Of a DNA stretch of 64,000 nt, positions 12,287 through 25,748 are shown in pieces. Source of the stretch: Coffea arabica (taxonomy: Eukaryota > Streptophyta > Magnoliopsida > Gentianales > Rubiaceae). Every line of letters begins with the position of its first letter. The first letter of the stretch is position 1. Location: assembly GCF_036785885.1 (NCBI RefSeq), contig NC_092322.1:17878466-17942465 (forward strand), written 5' to 3'. Under the pieces are notes generated by a model, which worked only from the letters and a program-made list of their open reading frames with translations, ran no database searches and was not told where the DNA came from. The position numbers and the translations under genes are program-made.

Positions 12287-15200
12287 TTAATTGATCTCTA
12301 TTGGTATCCCTGAATCAATAAAGAAATCTTCAAATTTTGCAAGAGAACTTAACTGCTGACCAAGAGAAGCAATTGTTTTTTGGCACTCTGCAAATTTACT
12401 AGCTGCCAGTGCTAATTCCTTCTCCTGTGACAGACAAACAAGCATACACAGATCAACAAATTATTTGTAAGGCTTTTATACATGATACTGGGAAGGGTAA
12501 AATAAAAAAGGAAGTCTAGCAACAGAAACGTCTTTAGTGCCATTTGTCCCACTCATTGTAATTGTGTCATCTACAAATTACGTATTGGTGCGATTCCTCT
12601 TCAAGATCCCAAGGAAAGCCATCAGTAAAATTTCATTCATGTCAGATAAGTTTTGAAATAAGGGATACTTAAAGTAACATCCAAACCAAATTACATCTGT
12701 GGAGTTACCTAGAATGTTTTTCAATGGAAAGGACACAATTACTTGAAAGCTGAGGACCTCATGAATGCAACCCAAGAAACACACAAGCCTTTCTTAGAGT
12801 TAGGCCAAGTTAGCAAGTCACAATTGAATGGCTGAAGTGTAAGAAACTTTGAAATACTGAGAAAAATAGAAAGCCTTGCAAGCATCCTTGATAAAGCATT
12901 GTTTCATCTGTTAGCAACAAGATTTTAGACCATGTCTATCCTAAAACTTCATGTAGAATTTTATTTGATGCATCGATGTAATGTTTTTTCACCTTGATGA
13001 AGATGACAGATCTTACTGACAAAGCCTTAGCAACACTGTGCCTAATTAATAATAACATTTCAAATGATAATCAGAGTTGTCCTCAAGCAATCTTGAAAAA
13101 TAACCACAAGAATGATTGATATTGCCAGGCTAGTTCAAAGCAATTTATGCCCTAAAAAATACTTAGAATGCTAAAAGAGCCCAAATAGTAGGACAAATAT
13201 CAGTGGTCCAAATCCATGAGACATCATATATAAACCATATTGGCAAATTCAGAACCATCTTTTCCAAGTAGGCAATGCAAAATCTTGACATGATCTAAAA
13301 TCCTCCAATTGTAGGATAATTGCCAATTCTTTCAGCTTTTCCAAGGGGAAGCCTTGGTACAATGGCAACAGTGCTCCATTTTAAGGTTGCAGATGAAGTA
13401 CTAGCAACAGCTTGATGCAAGATGATAACGTTGCGGATGAAATACCAGTAACACTATCCTATTTAAGAAACATTGCCAGTAATCAGTAAAGACCATTGAA
13501 ATTGTCCTCTAGGAATGGAAATTTCCAGGAATGAGTATTTCTAGGCTAATTCAATGCTTTCATGTCCAGGACATACTTAGATAGCTAAATCAGACCAAAT
13601 AGCATGACAGGTATAGGTTGTCCGAACCCGTGTAGTCATCATGAACCATATTGACAAAATCAGAGTCACGCTATTGAAGTAGGTAATATGAAACCATGAG
13701 ATGATCTAAAGAAATTCAAGCAGATGGCAGTGTAGTAGCTTATAACTTTGATTTTTCAACTTAGTACTTAATAAGTTTCGTGTTGCAAGTCCTCAAGACT
13801 GTGTTTAGTAACTTACCTGATTTATTTTGACCTCTCCAGTAGTTGCTGCTTTCCAAAGCTGAGATTTATATTTTAATTGTAAGATCTCAGCATTCAGTTT
13901 CTGACAATTTGCAAAAGCTTCATCTGACAGAGCACGTTCTTTCTGAATATCTTCTTCCAAATTACAGATGCTTGATCGCAGCATCTGAAGCTCAAGTTCC
14001 AAAGCTTTGACTCTTGACTCTGCAACTTCTTTCTTGATGTTTGTGGCTTCAAGTTCAGCCTCTCTCTTCTTGTTTGATTTATTTGCATTAGCTAGCTGAG
14101 CAGAAACCTCAGACAAATTGATCTCTGTTTCCTCCAAAAGTTTAGTTGATTTCATAAGTTTTTCACTGGTAGCCTTGACGTCCATCTCAGCAGCACTTTT
14201 TGCTTCATTTGCCATGCTTAACTCAGATTTGAGGTCTAGTATAGTAACTTCTGCTTTTGCTATCTCCTCCATGAATTTCTCAAGCTGTTTGTTGGTAGAC
14301 TCAACTTCAGCCTCAACTGTTCTCCTACCTTCATTTGCCATAACTAGTTGAATTCTTAACTCTGTCAACTTTGTCTCTGTTTCCTCTAATTGATATCTTG
14401 ATGCCTCAAGTTGATGTTGACACTCAGTTAGAGACATTTTTAATTGAACTTTCTCCTCTTCCATCTTCTCCAACTTTTCCTCCAGCTCCGCAGTTCGATT
14501 AATCATGGCTTCAAGTTCAGTTTTTAAAATGTTCACCCTATTGTCACTTCCAGAGTCAGGGCAGCTTTCCTCCTCTGCTTCTGGTAGAGCAGCAAGCCTC
14601 TCCATTTCAAGAAAATCATTCATGAGATGCAGCTCGTCAGAAGGGACCATGAAGTTTCTTCCAAGAGGTTTCTCATTCTTAAACTGATCTAGTTCTGATA
14701 TTGAAATAGATGCACTCAAATCAGACAGGCCTGGCTCATAATCATTCAGCTCCAAACCACTCATTTTGCAGCTCTCATTGTCAACTGCTGATAGCCTCTC
14801 CCCACAATCTGATAGACTATCAGTGAAGGATGCTAAAGATCTGTGATCATTAACAGTTGCACCTTTGCGGTTCAGCATCTTTAACCTACGGCATTCTGCT
14901 TCAAGCCTAACTACCTTCTTGATGCTCTCCAGATGTTGCTTACTAGCTGTTTCAGCAGCATGGACGATGAGATCCCTCTCAGATGTCCTCAGTTTCAATT
15001 CCTTGTCTTTGGAAAGAAGCTCAAGTTTGAGAACTGCATTTTTGTTTTCTGCAGCTTCAAGTTTAATGCAAAGATCAGGAAACGTAGAGGTAACAGCCTC
15101 TGTTTCGGCATTTTGAAGTTTAGTCTGAAGGTTGACAAGCTGATTCTCAAGTTCAGCTTTTGCTGATTCCCATTCAACAATTTTATGCGCAACAGCCTCA

Positions 15201-18200
15201 TTAATCTTCTGTTCTTGTTCTTCTTTTGCTTGTCGAAGCTGTCTCAAACACTCTTTTAGTGCGCTGTCAAGATTTCCAACCCGTTCTTCAAGCGCCAAGT
15301 TTTCTTGGGTTAGTGCCTCAGCACGTCTTTTTAGTACTAGTACTTCAGCTTCAGCGTTCTCCCATCCTAAAGGATTACAGGAAATAGGTTCAATTGTTGT
15401 TCATCAGGCTACAATCTAGGAATGGCTCTGACAGCATGCTTCAAACTAGATGGCAAATACTACAAAGTTACATCACAAGATGTCATGACTGGTTGAAATT
15501 TCATTTAACAGTTGCTCAACCATTATGTATAAAAGGTCACACCAAGTCCCTGATGCAGCAAAAGCTTTATCCAGAAACCGATCTGAAAACAAAAGTTCCA
15601 GAAACATCCAAACAAAATGCCTAGTACCACATTACCACATAATCAGATGCAATGGACAAAAGAATCAAACATCACCAAGCCTGTTGATATTTCCCATCAC
15701 AATATATACTCAAGAAGATTGATACAATTTATTCTTAAGAGACTGAGAATCAGCCTAACTCAAAATAAGATGGTGCAACTATTTTCAGCTTGGTAAAATA
15801 TAAAGTTCCAAGCAATACAGCAAGAAGTCAATAAATGTCCGTTGACCCATGGATGCTAATGTGATCTAAAATGTGAAGAGTTATAGAATTCAGAAGAGTA
15901 ATTTATTACTCAGTATCACCATCAGTCATCTTTTTTATATAATGTGAATATTTGTTCCCTGTCTCGCTATCTGTCATCTTTTTACTATACTGTTTTTCGC
16001 CCATGGATGCTAACAGGATATAAAAAGCCAAGAGTTATAGAATTCAGAAGAATAATTTATTACTCAGTATCACCATCAGACATATTTTTATATAATGAAA
16101 ATATTTGTTCCCTGTCTCGCTATCCTACATCATTTTACTACATTGGAACCGTATTAAGTACCACCATTTTCAGACCATCAACTGAGCTTATAAATGACGT
16201 CCAGAACCCACTGAAAGATAAGTAACTAGTTCAGGTTTAACGTAGAGTAGTAGCCATACCTGAGACAGCTTCCTCAGCCACTTTAGCATGCTGCTTCACC
16301 AAGTCCTCCTTTGCACGGAGGTTAACAAGAGCCTCTGAGAGTTTATCTGATAGAGCCTTCATGTTATCATGGAGTTCTTCAATGCTAGGAGTAGTAGCTT
16401 TAGATGTGACTTCTGGTGACTGAATATTATTATTCAAAAGTGCCTTTGAGGACAAAACTACATCTATCAGAAATCATAAAGAAAGGCCTTAAAAAATAAC
16501 AGTCAGTCTAATTCTTTAAAAAAATATTTGTGTTTTGCTTTGTCCATCTGGGGGAGGAGCAACTTGATCAAATAAGGAATGAATGTTAAGAATTTTAGAC
16601 CGCCTTTATATTCAATGAATCAAAATACTCTTGTGCCAGAGAGAAAAAGAAGAATGCATATATATGCATAAATAAAAGTGGATAACTAGAGCTACAGGAA
16701 ATAAACTGCAAGGCACTAAGATGTTCTAAAGATTTCAATATTTGCATTAGTTTCAAGCAATAGAAAGGTAGCAGAAATGTAGGAGCTTAGTGTTAGCTTT
16801 TGCTACACTGTAAATAAAGAAACAAACTAGCAAACTACATATGAAGACTAAACTACCAAAACTGCACCAGTGCCATCTACAATGGTAAGTTTCATATGAG
16901 TCCAGACATATAACCCATGACTTTTATCTCATACTTCACTGCCAAGGAATATAGAATTCATTCCATTGCTAAACCTCTAACAAGCTTTGTACACAAACGT
17001 AGATCGTAGACTGGCTTCAACTAACACGGTCTTTCCCTGACCCACAAAAATGAATTACTCTTCATTTCTTCTATGAGCCAAATGAGTTTCGTTTTGGCAA
17101 GAGACCAATCGGAAATTATACAAATTTTGTTTATATTTCCTTTATTTAAAAGGTATTTCCATAAAATTTTAAAATATGAGTGTGACATGAATATTTGAAG
17201 GGTATAACTATTATGACCGGAGATAAATTTATTTTATCTTAATTGACTACAAACCATAGACAAATTCAAGAATTATAATATGACATCTAACGGAGAAAAG
17301 AAACTTCTAATCAGGGTACACACAACTTGTTTTGCATCCAAGAACCTGAAACCTCTCAGGTTCAATGAAAAGCATAATGTGGGATTGGAAACAATAGAAT
17401 TGCCTCTATTTTCTAGTCTAACAAACTATTCACGACAATGGATGATTTGAGATAACAAAAAGATAAACTAGGGAAATGTCCTTATGCTTTAATTGGGCTA
17501 ATTGTTTGTACTCTACAGTTGATGGAACTTTAGAGACAAGTAGCATAGCGTTTTGGTGGCAAAATTTTGAACATCATGATAAAAGGTGAGGGCAACCAAT
17601 GTGGTTCAGTTCTGACATATATCCACACAAGGTGGTCCATAGAGATACAAAAAGCTACCACACATGCAACGAGATAGCCAGATACAGTATATTGACTCTG
17701 TCAGAGGCTGAGTAGAAAGTATTTTGTAATATAGTCATCAAACATGAGTTTGTGCAAAAGATTGGTTTAGAAATTTTCTCTTTGAGGATTTCATCGGTCC
17801 AAAATCTTGGAATTCCGATATAGATAAGCTAAACATCATGTAATCTTGATTCCACCTTTGCTATTGTCAGTAAATCATTTCTAGCTTGACATGCTACACT
17901 TTGTAAACCCAACTGAAGCAAGACTAATTCTAATGTCTAGCAATCAAATGCTCACATGTATTCCTCTGTCATTTATGCTCTTAAGTAACAAAATAACTTT
18001 CTAAACTGAGCATCAAGAAATGTCCAACAAGGGTAAAACCCCTTCAATTCTACCAAAAAAGCAGGGGCATATCCTATAAAAGAAACAGACACTAGCTATC
18101 ATTTACATTAAACATCTCTATATCCCAACCCCATTGTACAGCCAATTTCCCCTGTTCCTCCTAACTCATCTCCGGCTAGATTTGACACACTGTCCATCAG

Positions 18201-18613
18201 AGAAAATTTACAAGAAAAATCAGCAGCCACTAGTTCTAAACTGGTAATTTTCTGATTTATATACAATTTTTTTTTCACAAACAAACTCTGATAAAAGCAA
18301 GCTTGTTCATGAAATGAGTCTTTAATTAAACTGTGCAATAAGGCATGGAAATTCAATTAAGTTGAAGTTCCACATTTGTTACCAAAACAAACACCCAGAA
18401 TATATATATATATATATATTCGCTTAAAATCTGCAAATTTGACTGCAATGAGATGATAGACAATGGGTTTAGTTTAGAATGCCAAGTGAAGCAACCAACC
18501 TGATCATCAGAGAATCTTTCGGAATACGATGATATGGATCCAGAGCTGTCTGTTTCCCCAGTGGGACTCTTCTCTGATGATTTCCTCCTCCAAAGCCAAC
18601 TTCTCCGGTCCAT
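12287..18613 (-). CDS. FPP: filament-like plant protein (FPP), long coiled coil
   Basis: Four coding exons on the minus strand: 18500-18613, 16260-16443, 13817-15366 and 12287-12424. Lengths of 114, 184, 1550 and 138 sum to 662 codons with stop (661 residues), with consistent phases and GT-AG introns. The start is ATG at 18613; the product opens [17 protein letters not shown] followed by a serine-rich stretch, the family's N-terminal signature. Residues about 60-450 and 480-660 are heptad-rich coiled coil (for example [20 protein letters not shown] across exons 2-3 and [20 protein letters not shown] in exon 4). There is a serine/aspartate-rich linker near residues 190-250. No membrane segment or catalytic motif is seen. 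FPPs are plant-specific coiled-coil proteins; tomato FPP was found as a partner of MAF1, and relatives have been linked to vesicle tethering at cortical microtubules. Introns 2 and 3 hold local duplications. The reading frame looks intact. Confidence 0.93.
13045..13720. repeat. diverged tandem repeat in FPP intron 3
   Basis: About 13080-13310 and 13500-13720 share the same order of blocks: an ATTGCCAGGCTAGTTCAA-like start, then ATACTTAGA.GCTAAA, CCAAATAG, and AACCATATTG.CAAA.TCAGA. Period is about 420 bases with many differences. Found by eye. Confidence 0.45.
15846..16150. repeat. tandem duplication in FPP intron 2, 154-bp unit
   Basis: Two copies, 15846-15999 and 16000-16150, each opening CCCATGGATGCTAA and later sharing GAGTTATAGAATTCAGAAGA and TATTTGTTCCCTGTCTCGCT. 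They differ by scattered substitutions. The stretch lies between exons 2 and 3 and has no coding role. Confidence 0.85.
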
Positions 18614-20899
18614 CCTCAATCAGTTCATCCACAATAGAACCTTAAACAAACACCAAAAATCTCAATTTCCGTAGCCCCCCTACAACCATCCAACATTTCC
18701 AGCTAAATGCTGGCAATTGATTTCAATCCATGACAAAAAAAAAAAAATTCAATTTCAAATCAATCAAGTTCCAGAATCCCAGTTCACTAATCTTGTCAAT
18801 GAATCATAATCATCATCACAATCAGCGGGAAAATGAAAATCTACACCACCCCATAACTAACTGAAAATCAGAGAAAAGCCATGCTCTTCTATCCCTGCAA
18901 GCTTAAAGGTTGGTAAGGAGGAAAGTGAAAGAAGTTGAAAGAGGTTAAAAATGTTCAGAAACTTAGCTTAGAATTCACTCTCCAACTAACATTTTCAACA
19001 CCACCCACCTTCCTTCTCCCCCCAAAATATAAAACAAAAACAAGAATCCAAATTTCAAAAATTTCTAACTGGAACCCATTTCAAATTGGCAACAGAAAAT
19101 GCTAAAAACACAACTAATTTGATTGGTACCTTTCATTTGCCCTCATAATCCTCGAAGACATAGAGTGAGATAAAGACATAGAGTGAGAAAACAAGTGCAA
19201 AATTTTGCCCCTATATAAAGATTGTTTCTTGACTTTTGGTGTCAAAAAGATTTTGTCACTGTCGATTTTGTCATTTTCATTCCGATATAATCAGCAATAA
19301 TCACTATCTAACCATTAAAGCCGTGACACCTAAATGATTAAAGTAATTCATCACAATAACTAGTCATTAAAACACACATGTTATGATAATTAATTACAAT
19401 TAGTGATTACGACATACTCGACGTGTGTAAACAATTAAATAAAAAATATTATTATAACTTTTTTTGCTAATATTTTTTTAGTCAAAATTAAAGTGCGAGT
19501 GGACAAAAAGATTTGTGACTAATATTTTGTTCACATCTCAATAATATCTTTACATTAAATTTGATTTAATGTGAAATTTAAAAGCGTGTCACAAATAGTG
19601 AATTCAAGAAGTAACAATTGATTTTTTTTTTCTTCTTAATAGAATTGGACCATTTTATCTTCTTACTTACTCACGCTGAAAATAACAAGATACAAAATGA
19701 CGTAGCGTTGCAAAGAAAGGATCTCGCGCTTTATGCTTTATATATCGTATGTATGAAAAATATATATTCAACATAAAATTGACGATTTTATCTCTAAAAT
19801 ATTCTTTTGTCGAAAACAGATATGTAAATTTTAACTCTTTGAAATTTGTTTTAGAAATAAAACTTATTCTCATAAGTTTGCTTTAATGAATAATTTAATT
19901 TTCAATAAATTGCAAACACATGGGTGCAACGGATCCAAAGAGGTAAAGCTCAAAATTGAATATGTGAAAAGTTGATAGCTAAGGAAAAAAAAAAATCATA
20001 TGTGCACATAAAAAAAAAATGAAATGCACACATTTTATGTTTAGGGTTTTGGTTTTGGCTAAAACAAATTAATATTGGGCTTGTGTCGTTTTTTGGAAAA
20101 GTGAATTTTTTTTTTTTTTTGTCTGGAAGTGTTTGGTAATTTACTAATTTCAGAATTTCTATAGTGGGCCAACACTCTTTTTTTTCTATGCTTTGCCTAC
20201 GCCATTGAGACACTAAAAGTTGTAATGCAATTATATATCTCAAGAACATGTACTTAGAAAATTCCAAAACACATTTTCTAAGGAACTTTTGATATGACAT
20301 GTACATTTTGTTTAATAAGCTGCTGCACTAAAATTGTTTTTAAAAATACAAGCAACCAAAGAATAGAGAATAAGTGTATGCACAAATTTTTAAGTGATTC
20401 TGCACTTTCCAAAAGTTAACATGCACATGACTACTAAAGAGAAAGGAGTTCCCATAAAAGATAGCATAAAGAAGTTCCCTTTTTGCAATTGTATCTTCTA
20501 TCAAAAAAAAAAAAAAAAAGCCTTTAGTCCAAATAGATAAAGAAGTTGCTTTTTTTGCAATTAATTCCACAATCCAGTCAACTTCCATGCATGAAAATGT
20601 ATAAATAGGAAGGAAAGAAAGAAATAGAAAGAATAGTTTCAAGAGAATTTTTGAGGCGAAACGGTGGAAAGAAGAAAGGGACAGAAGAAGATGACTCATA
20701 AAAACGGAACAAAGCCTCTACAATTGTCACTAGCAGAATAAATATAGACACTAAAATAGTGAATATAAATACTAACACAATAACACGCAAAAATATAAAT
20801 ATTTTTTCTTACTTTTGAAATTTGTACCCAAAAATTGTATTAGTGTCTATGTTTATTCTATGACATTCTATGCTATACAGGACAATTGTCACTCACGAC
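18614..20899. other. FPP 5' leader and upstream region
   Basis: The segment just right of 18613 is probably 5' untranslated; a splice acceptor at about 18640 suggests a leader intron reaching towards 19100-19200. Beyond that, 19200-20899 is AT-rich with no supported gene. The minus-strand frames there are rich in runs of T and look accidental. Confidence 0.45.
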
Positions 20900-21268
20900 T
20901 AGGGGTGCAAACGAGTTGAATTTTGATCTAATCAAACAGAGCCTTTAGTTAATTTTATGAAACTCAAACTAGAGGTCGACGAGCTCAAAATGTTAAGTTT
21001 GAACTCGAGCTCGACTCAAAAAATAATAATAATTATTATTATTATTTTTATTTTTAAAAATAAAAAATAATTATTTTATTTTTAAAAATAAATAAAATAA
21101 TAATAAATATTAGGAATATATATAATTTTATTTTTAAAATAATAAATAAAAAATATATAATCGAGCTTGCGAGCCAACGAGTTTAATGTTTTTGAACTCG
21201 AGTTCGATTTGACTGAACTCGAGCTCGACATTGACTGATCGCGAGCGGTTCGATTCGTTTGCAACCTA
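20900..21268. mobile_element. hAT-like MITE, perfect 8-bp target duplication
   Basis: A 369-bp element. It starts TAGGGGTGCAAACGAGTTGAA and ends TTCGATTCGTTTGCAACCTA, which are inverted to each other. The flanks are the perfect 8-bp repeat CTCACGAC (20892-20899 and 21269-21276), the hallmark length of hAT. GAACTCGAG-type subterminal repeats and an AT-rich core make it a relative of 9130-9558. Confidence 0.88.
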
Positions 21269-21866
21269 CTCACGACGACGATAAAGGATTATAATCCAAT
21301 AAAACCCATCAGAATTAAGCACTCATTTATTTCAAAACCAGAATGTGTAATTTAATCACTAGGTTGCATATGATTCTGGTACCAGTCGCTCATATGCCAT
21401 ACAGTGAAATTGTCACTGACAACCAGAATTTTCGACTTTTATGAATCAAGTGCTGCTACTTCAATTATTGGATGAGAAAAGTGACGAGGATGATAATGAA
21501 TAATAGCTAAAAAGAAAGAAAATGGGGGGGGGGGGGTGGGAGAATCAGATGAATATTGTGCTGGAAATGAAAGGCTAGGGGAGAGTGACGGGTGAGTAAT
21601 TGATGAATGATTAGTTTATTGAAGACAATGACATATTTGGATTATTATTAGCGTACTATTACTACAACTATTTGTTTTTGCTTTTTTCAAATGGAGATTG
21701 CCGCACCCCGCGAGCAGGGAATCGCGAACAAATTTCGGAAATGATTGTGGGGAGTGGGAGCCACGTTGATTGATCAAAAACATTTGATTTGAGCCCGGAA
21801 AGTCAGCCTGATTTTCTGTACCTTGTTGGATTGGGGAATATCGGTCATTCACAATTAATAAAAGAA
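21269..21866. other. intergenic with a G run
   Basis: No supported gene. A run of 13 G followed by TGGG lies at 21524-21540. Confidence 0.5.
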
Positions 21867-22481
21867 GGGTTATTATCAATTTATTCCCTTAACTATTATT
21901 AATTTACTTTATAACGTTATCTTTTAGTCACTTCACTCCTATTCCTATAAGTAATTCAACTCAACATGTTAAAAATTTTAGACAAAAATACCCCTTTATT
22001 CTATAGCTTTACAACATTGTTATTATCACTTGATCCCTTGAATTTATAGTGATACAATCACTTTAATTCCTAACATTATTTTCTAGACATTTTATCTCAT
22101 CATTAATCTAACCAGTATGGTCAAAAAATTTTAAATATTTTACCCCTTTTTTAAATATATAATTAAAAATAAAAAAATTGGATGGTTATTCTTCCTTTTT
22201 TCACTTCAAGAGATGCAAAAACATAAAAATAAAAGGATTTTCTCAAATTTCTTTTTTTCACGCTTATTAATGCTAGAAAAAGAAAACGAGATAGAAAAGA
22301 AGGAGATAGAAAATTAGATTTTACAAAGAAAATAAAAAAGAGTATAACATTATCGTATTACTTTAAGGTTGTCAGAATTAAGATTAGAATTTGGTGATAT
22401 ATCGAAAAGTGAATTAATTTTAAAATAATAAAAGTATTTAATTCTTTCTTATTTGTATTTAAAAAAGAAAAAAGAATTGAG

Positions 22482-22512
<31 letters not shown>

Positions 22513-22922
22513 CTCCTTTTTCTATTTTTTTCAATATTAATAAAATTGCCAAAAAGAAAGAGATTAACACTTTGACTTTTTTTCTTGATACTAAAAAGGA
22601 GAAATGCTACTCTAAATTATTTATTGTTTTATTGTACAAAGAGGAGGGTACTTTTTTTTTAAAGTTTTTTAACTTACTAAGTTGGTTTAATGGTGGGATA
22701 AATTGTCTAAAAAATAATTCTTTGGGGTAAATTGATAATGAGGGTATAGTTTATAGGGATAAAGTGATAATAATTTTAAGAGCTAAACACATCTTTTCAC
22801 TTTAATTAACAAACGCCGTTAAATTTGACCGTTAGTTTTGGGAGTAAAGTGACTAAATGGTAACGTTAAAGGGAAGATTAATAGTGACACTGAACTTTAA
22901 GGGAGTAAAGTGATAAAAACTC
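21867..22922. mobile_element. Mutator-like MITE, perfect 9-bp target duplication
   Basis: A 1056-bp element flanked by ATAAAAGAA on both sides (21858-21866 and 22923-22931). Its ends are inverted (GGGTTATTATCA at the left, TGATAAAAACTC at the right). Inverted similarity continues inward for roughly 100 bases (ATTCCCTTAACT..., AACGTTA.CTTTTAGTCACTT and their complements). It has no transposase and contains a CT microsatellite near 22484-22512. Confidence 0.85.
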
Positions 22923-22935
22923 ATAAAAGAATTAA

Positions 22936-23575
22936 TTTTCTATACACTGATAGTTTCTACACTCTCATTATTGAATGTATGACACATAATTCGAATTTGG
23001 ATTTGAAACCCAAATTTTACATATGTGTCGTGCATTCAAGTATCCAACCATAATAGTGCATCTACCATCAGTGTATATAAAATTTACTTTTAATATAAAT
23101 CTTGAGAATATTTTTTACAAAACAAAAAAATAAAAGTCTTGAGAACAAAAAAGGTCCAGTATGCAGCAATAACAAAAATAAATAAATAAATTGGACTGAT
23201 TTTCTATACACCAATTGTGTATATATTATCACTATTGGATTCATGATAACTAATCTGAATTTCAATGTGAATTCAAATACTGTATATATGTCATGCATTC
23301 AAACATGATACATACATTATCAGTATATATAAAGATTAACTCCAATAAATATAGATACATGAAGCCTTCTCCTATGGGATATATTATGAATGTCGTGTTA
23401 CTTTATTTTGTTTTGTTTCACTATTAATCTTTCTTACACTATCAATATATACATTGATGGATTTGGATGTATGTCACATCATCTCATTTTGAATTTGAAC
23501 ATCAAATTTTATTTACATTTCATGCATCCAAAATTGCTAGTGCATATACTATCAGTACATAAAAAATTAGGATAA
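22936..23575. repeat. three diverged copies of a ~150-bp MITE-like unit
   Basis: Units at about 22936-23093, 23194-23345 and 23425-23575. Each starts with a TTTCTATACAC- or TTTCTTACACTAT-type block, has a central TGAATT/TTTGAA palindrome-like part with AT.TGTC.TGCATTCAA, and ends ATCAGT.TATATAAA. The ends are roughly inverted within each unit, so each is a small foldback element. No coding capacity. Confidence 0.6.
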
Positions 23576-24203
23576 TTTCAGAAACCTCTCCCGAGGTTTT
23601 TGACAATTGTGGCTACCTCCCCTAAGGTTTGAAAAATTACACGTATCTCCCTTGATGCTATGAAAAGATGATGATAGCGTTCACAAACTTTACAAATTTT
23701 AAATGAAAATGAGCTTAAAAGAGAAAAATAGAAATTCTTTTTTGGTAACACTTCTTTATTCTAGAGCTCTAACGTCATCTAATCGAGAATATTATACTTC
23801 ATTCCTAATTTTCTGACTAGATTTATTAATCAATTTACAAAAGTTCGACCAACCTAATAAGAGGACATTTGTTAAAATAAGTATCTTCAAAAGTTACTTA
23901 ACCAAAAAATATGTCCAAATTACTAAAAAAGAATCCTTTCAAAACATGGTCTAAATTTTCCTGCAATAAACTAACTTGAAATTTTCACCTAATGGATAAT
24001 GGTGATAGTTGATTTTTAGCATTTAATTTGTTTTACATATGAAAAAGGGGATGGTGTTGGATATTTATTGGATTTTTTTGGCTTACACCAGTAATTATTA
24101 CTAAGACATACTTTCTAGGGGAGATTTCCGTAATTTTTCAAGCATCAGAGAGGTGATTGCAATTGTCACAAACCTCAGGAAAGGTTTCTGAAATGATTCC
24201 TAA
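23571..24203. mobile_element. MITE with GGATAATTTCAGAAACCT ends
   Basis: The left end GGATAATTTCAGAAACCTC and the right end, reversed, GGAATCATTTCAGAAACCTT are inverted over about 60 bases (including GAGGTTT..TGACAATTG). No clear target duplication was found; TTA and TAA adjoin the two ends. A related left end recurs alone at 57926. No coding capacity. Confidence 0.7.
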
Positions 24204-25739
24204 AGATTTACCCTTTATTTTAATTCCAAATTGAAAATTCAATTTTCATATCAAAACTATGTAGTTTTAAATTCTGTATGCACACACATTTATGAGCAAG
24301 GGTGCCACGAGAATTGTTATTTGGGAAAGGAGACTTATATGGAGGGGCCAATTAATATTTTTATTAGAATTTAGGGGGAAAGGGAAAATTTTAATTGGGT
24401 GTAAGTGAAAGTTTAATTTTTTTAAGCACGCAGATAGGATCTCTAAAACCTGGAAGGGCAGGCTCCCCATGATTTATTTATGCATGTTTTTAGAGGTGTG
24501 CATGGACCAATTAACCCAAGATTTAACTGTTGTTAGTTAAATAAATATACTTCAAAATTTTTCAAAAATAAAGAGAAAGAAAGATGAGTATGTAATTTTC
24601 ATCTTAAGGTCATTCAAATTAACACCCTACACTAACAGGAAAAAAAAATTAACACCCTACATTAAACACAAATGTTTCTTACTTAAATAGTGAATGTCAC
24701 CCATCTAAAGAAGCTCAGTTATTATTTAAGCATCTTAGATGAGTTGGTGAGGTCATTTACCTATTTTTTGAAAGAAATTTTATGGTTTGTATATTTTATT
24801 TTGATTTTTTGATTTTTTTTCCAATAGGGAAGAGTTGGACCTATGAAACGGGAATGCTGGGAAGGGCATAAGAACTCTAATTTATAGAATCTCAATTTTA
24901 ACCACTAAATGAAAGCCTCCTTGATGGTTTCTCAATGTTTGAAAGTCTCATAGATCTTTAATCTCTTTTCACTTAAATACTAATAGAGCAATAGCACTCA
25001 CAATAGGATTAATGCTTTGTATCTTTCCATATATAAAGCTTAAGGCGTAAGTTTGGTGTTCAATTTTTTTTTTGTTAATCTTTTATTTTTCTAGTTTTAC
25101 ATTCGCAAAAGTAGAGATTTACTAAGATAATACTAAAATTTCAATGATTTCCAATAACTTTCACTGTTTTTACTTCCAATAACTTCTTTTTTTTTGTTTG
25201 CAAAAAGAAATTTCATAATATCTTTTTTTTTTTGGCAACAAAAAATAGTACTTCTAAACTTCCATTGGTTTTAATAAAATAACTTAAGTGTTTTTCTTAA
25301 TTTGCACATCTATACGGTATGCTTTTACCTCCAATATGACAAAATGTATTTCATACAAGTTTGATGCATTCATCCATTTAGCAGTATGTTTTTTTCATAC
25401 AAATAGTACATTTATATACATTCCTTTCTTTTTCGTATTTTGATATATAGAAGATTAGATGATTGTTTAATAGTACCAAAGTTTGATTCTATTACATTAT
25501 TGACTATTTTGTGGACCTATATGGAAAAGTAACAAATATATTAATCAAAAATATATTCTATTTTGGATAATTTCTTAAAATATTGACCAAAAAAAATAAA
25601 AAATTGGTACAATATTGCTGAAACCAAAGTTAGATGATTGTTTAATATATTCTATTTTGGATAATTTCTTAAAATATTGACCAAAAAAAATCAAAAATTG
25701 GAACAATATTGCTGAAAAACCGAGCATATTCTATTTATA
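24204..25739. other. intergenic; local tandem duplication, no gene
   Basis: No supported gene. About 25551-25623 and 25646-25719 are near-identical copies of a segment starting ATATTCTATTTTGGATAATT, with GATGATTGTTTAATA preceding both. Confidence 0.5.
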
Positions 25740-25748
25740 CACGTAACC

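Noticed and set aside
14118..15166. Plus-strand frames across the FPP coiled-coil exon
   Set aside because: They are antisense shadows of exon 3 and have serine- and leucine-rich composition expected from complementing coiled-coil codons.
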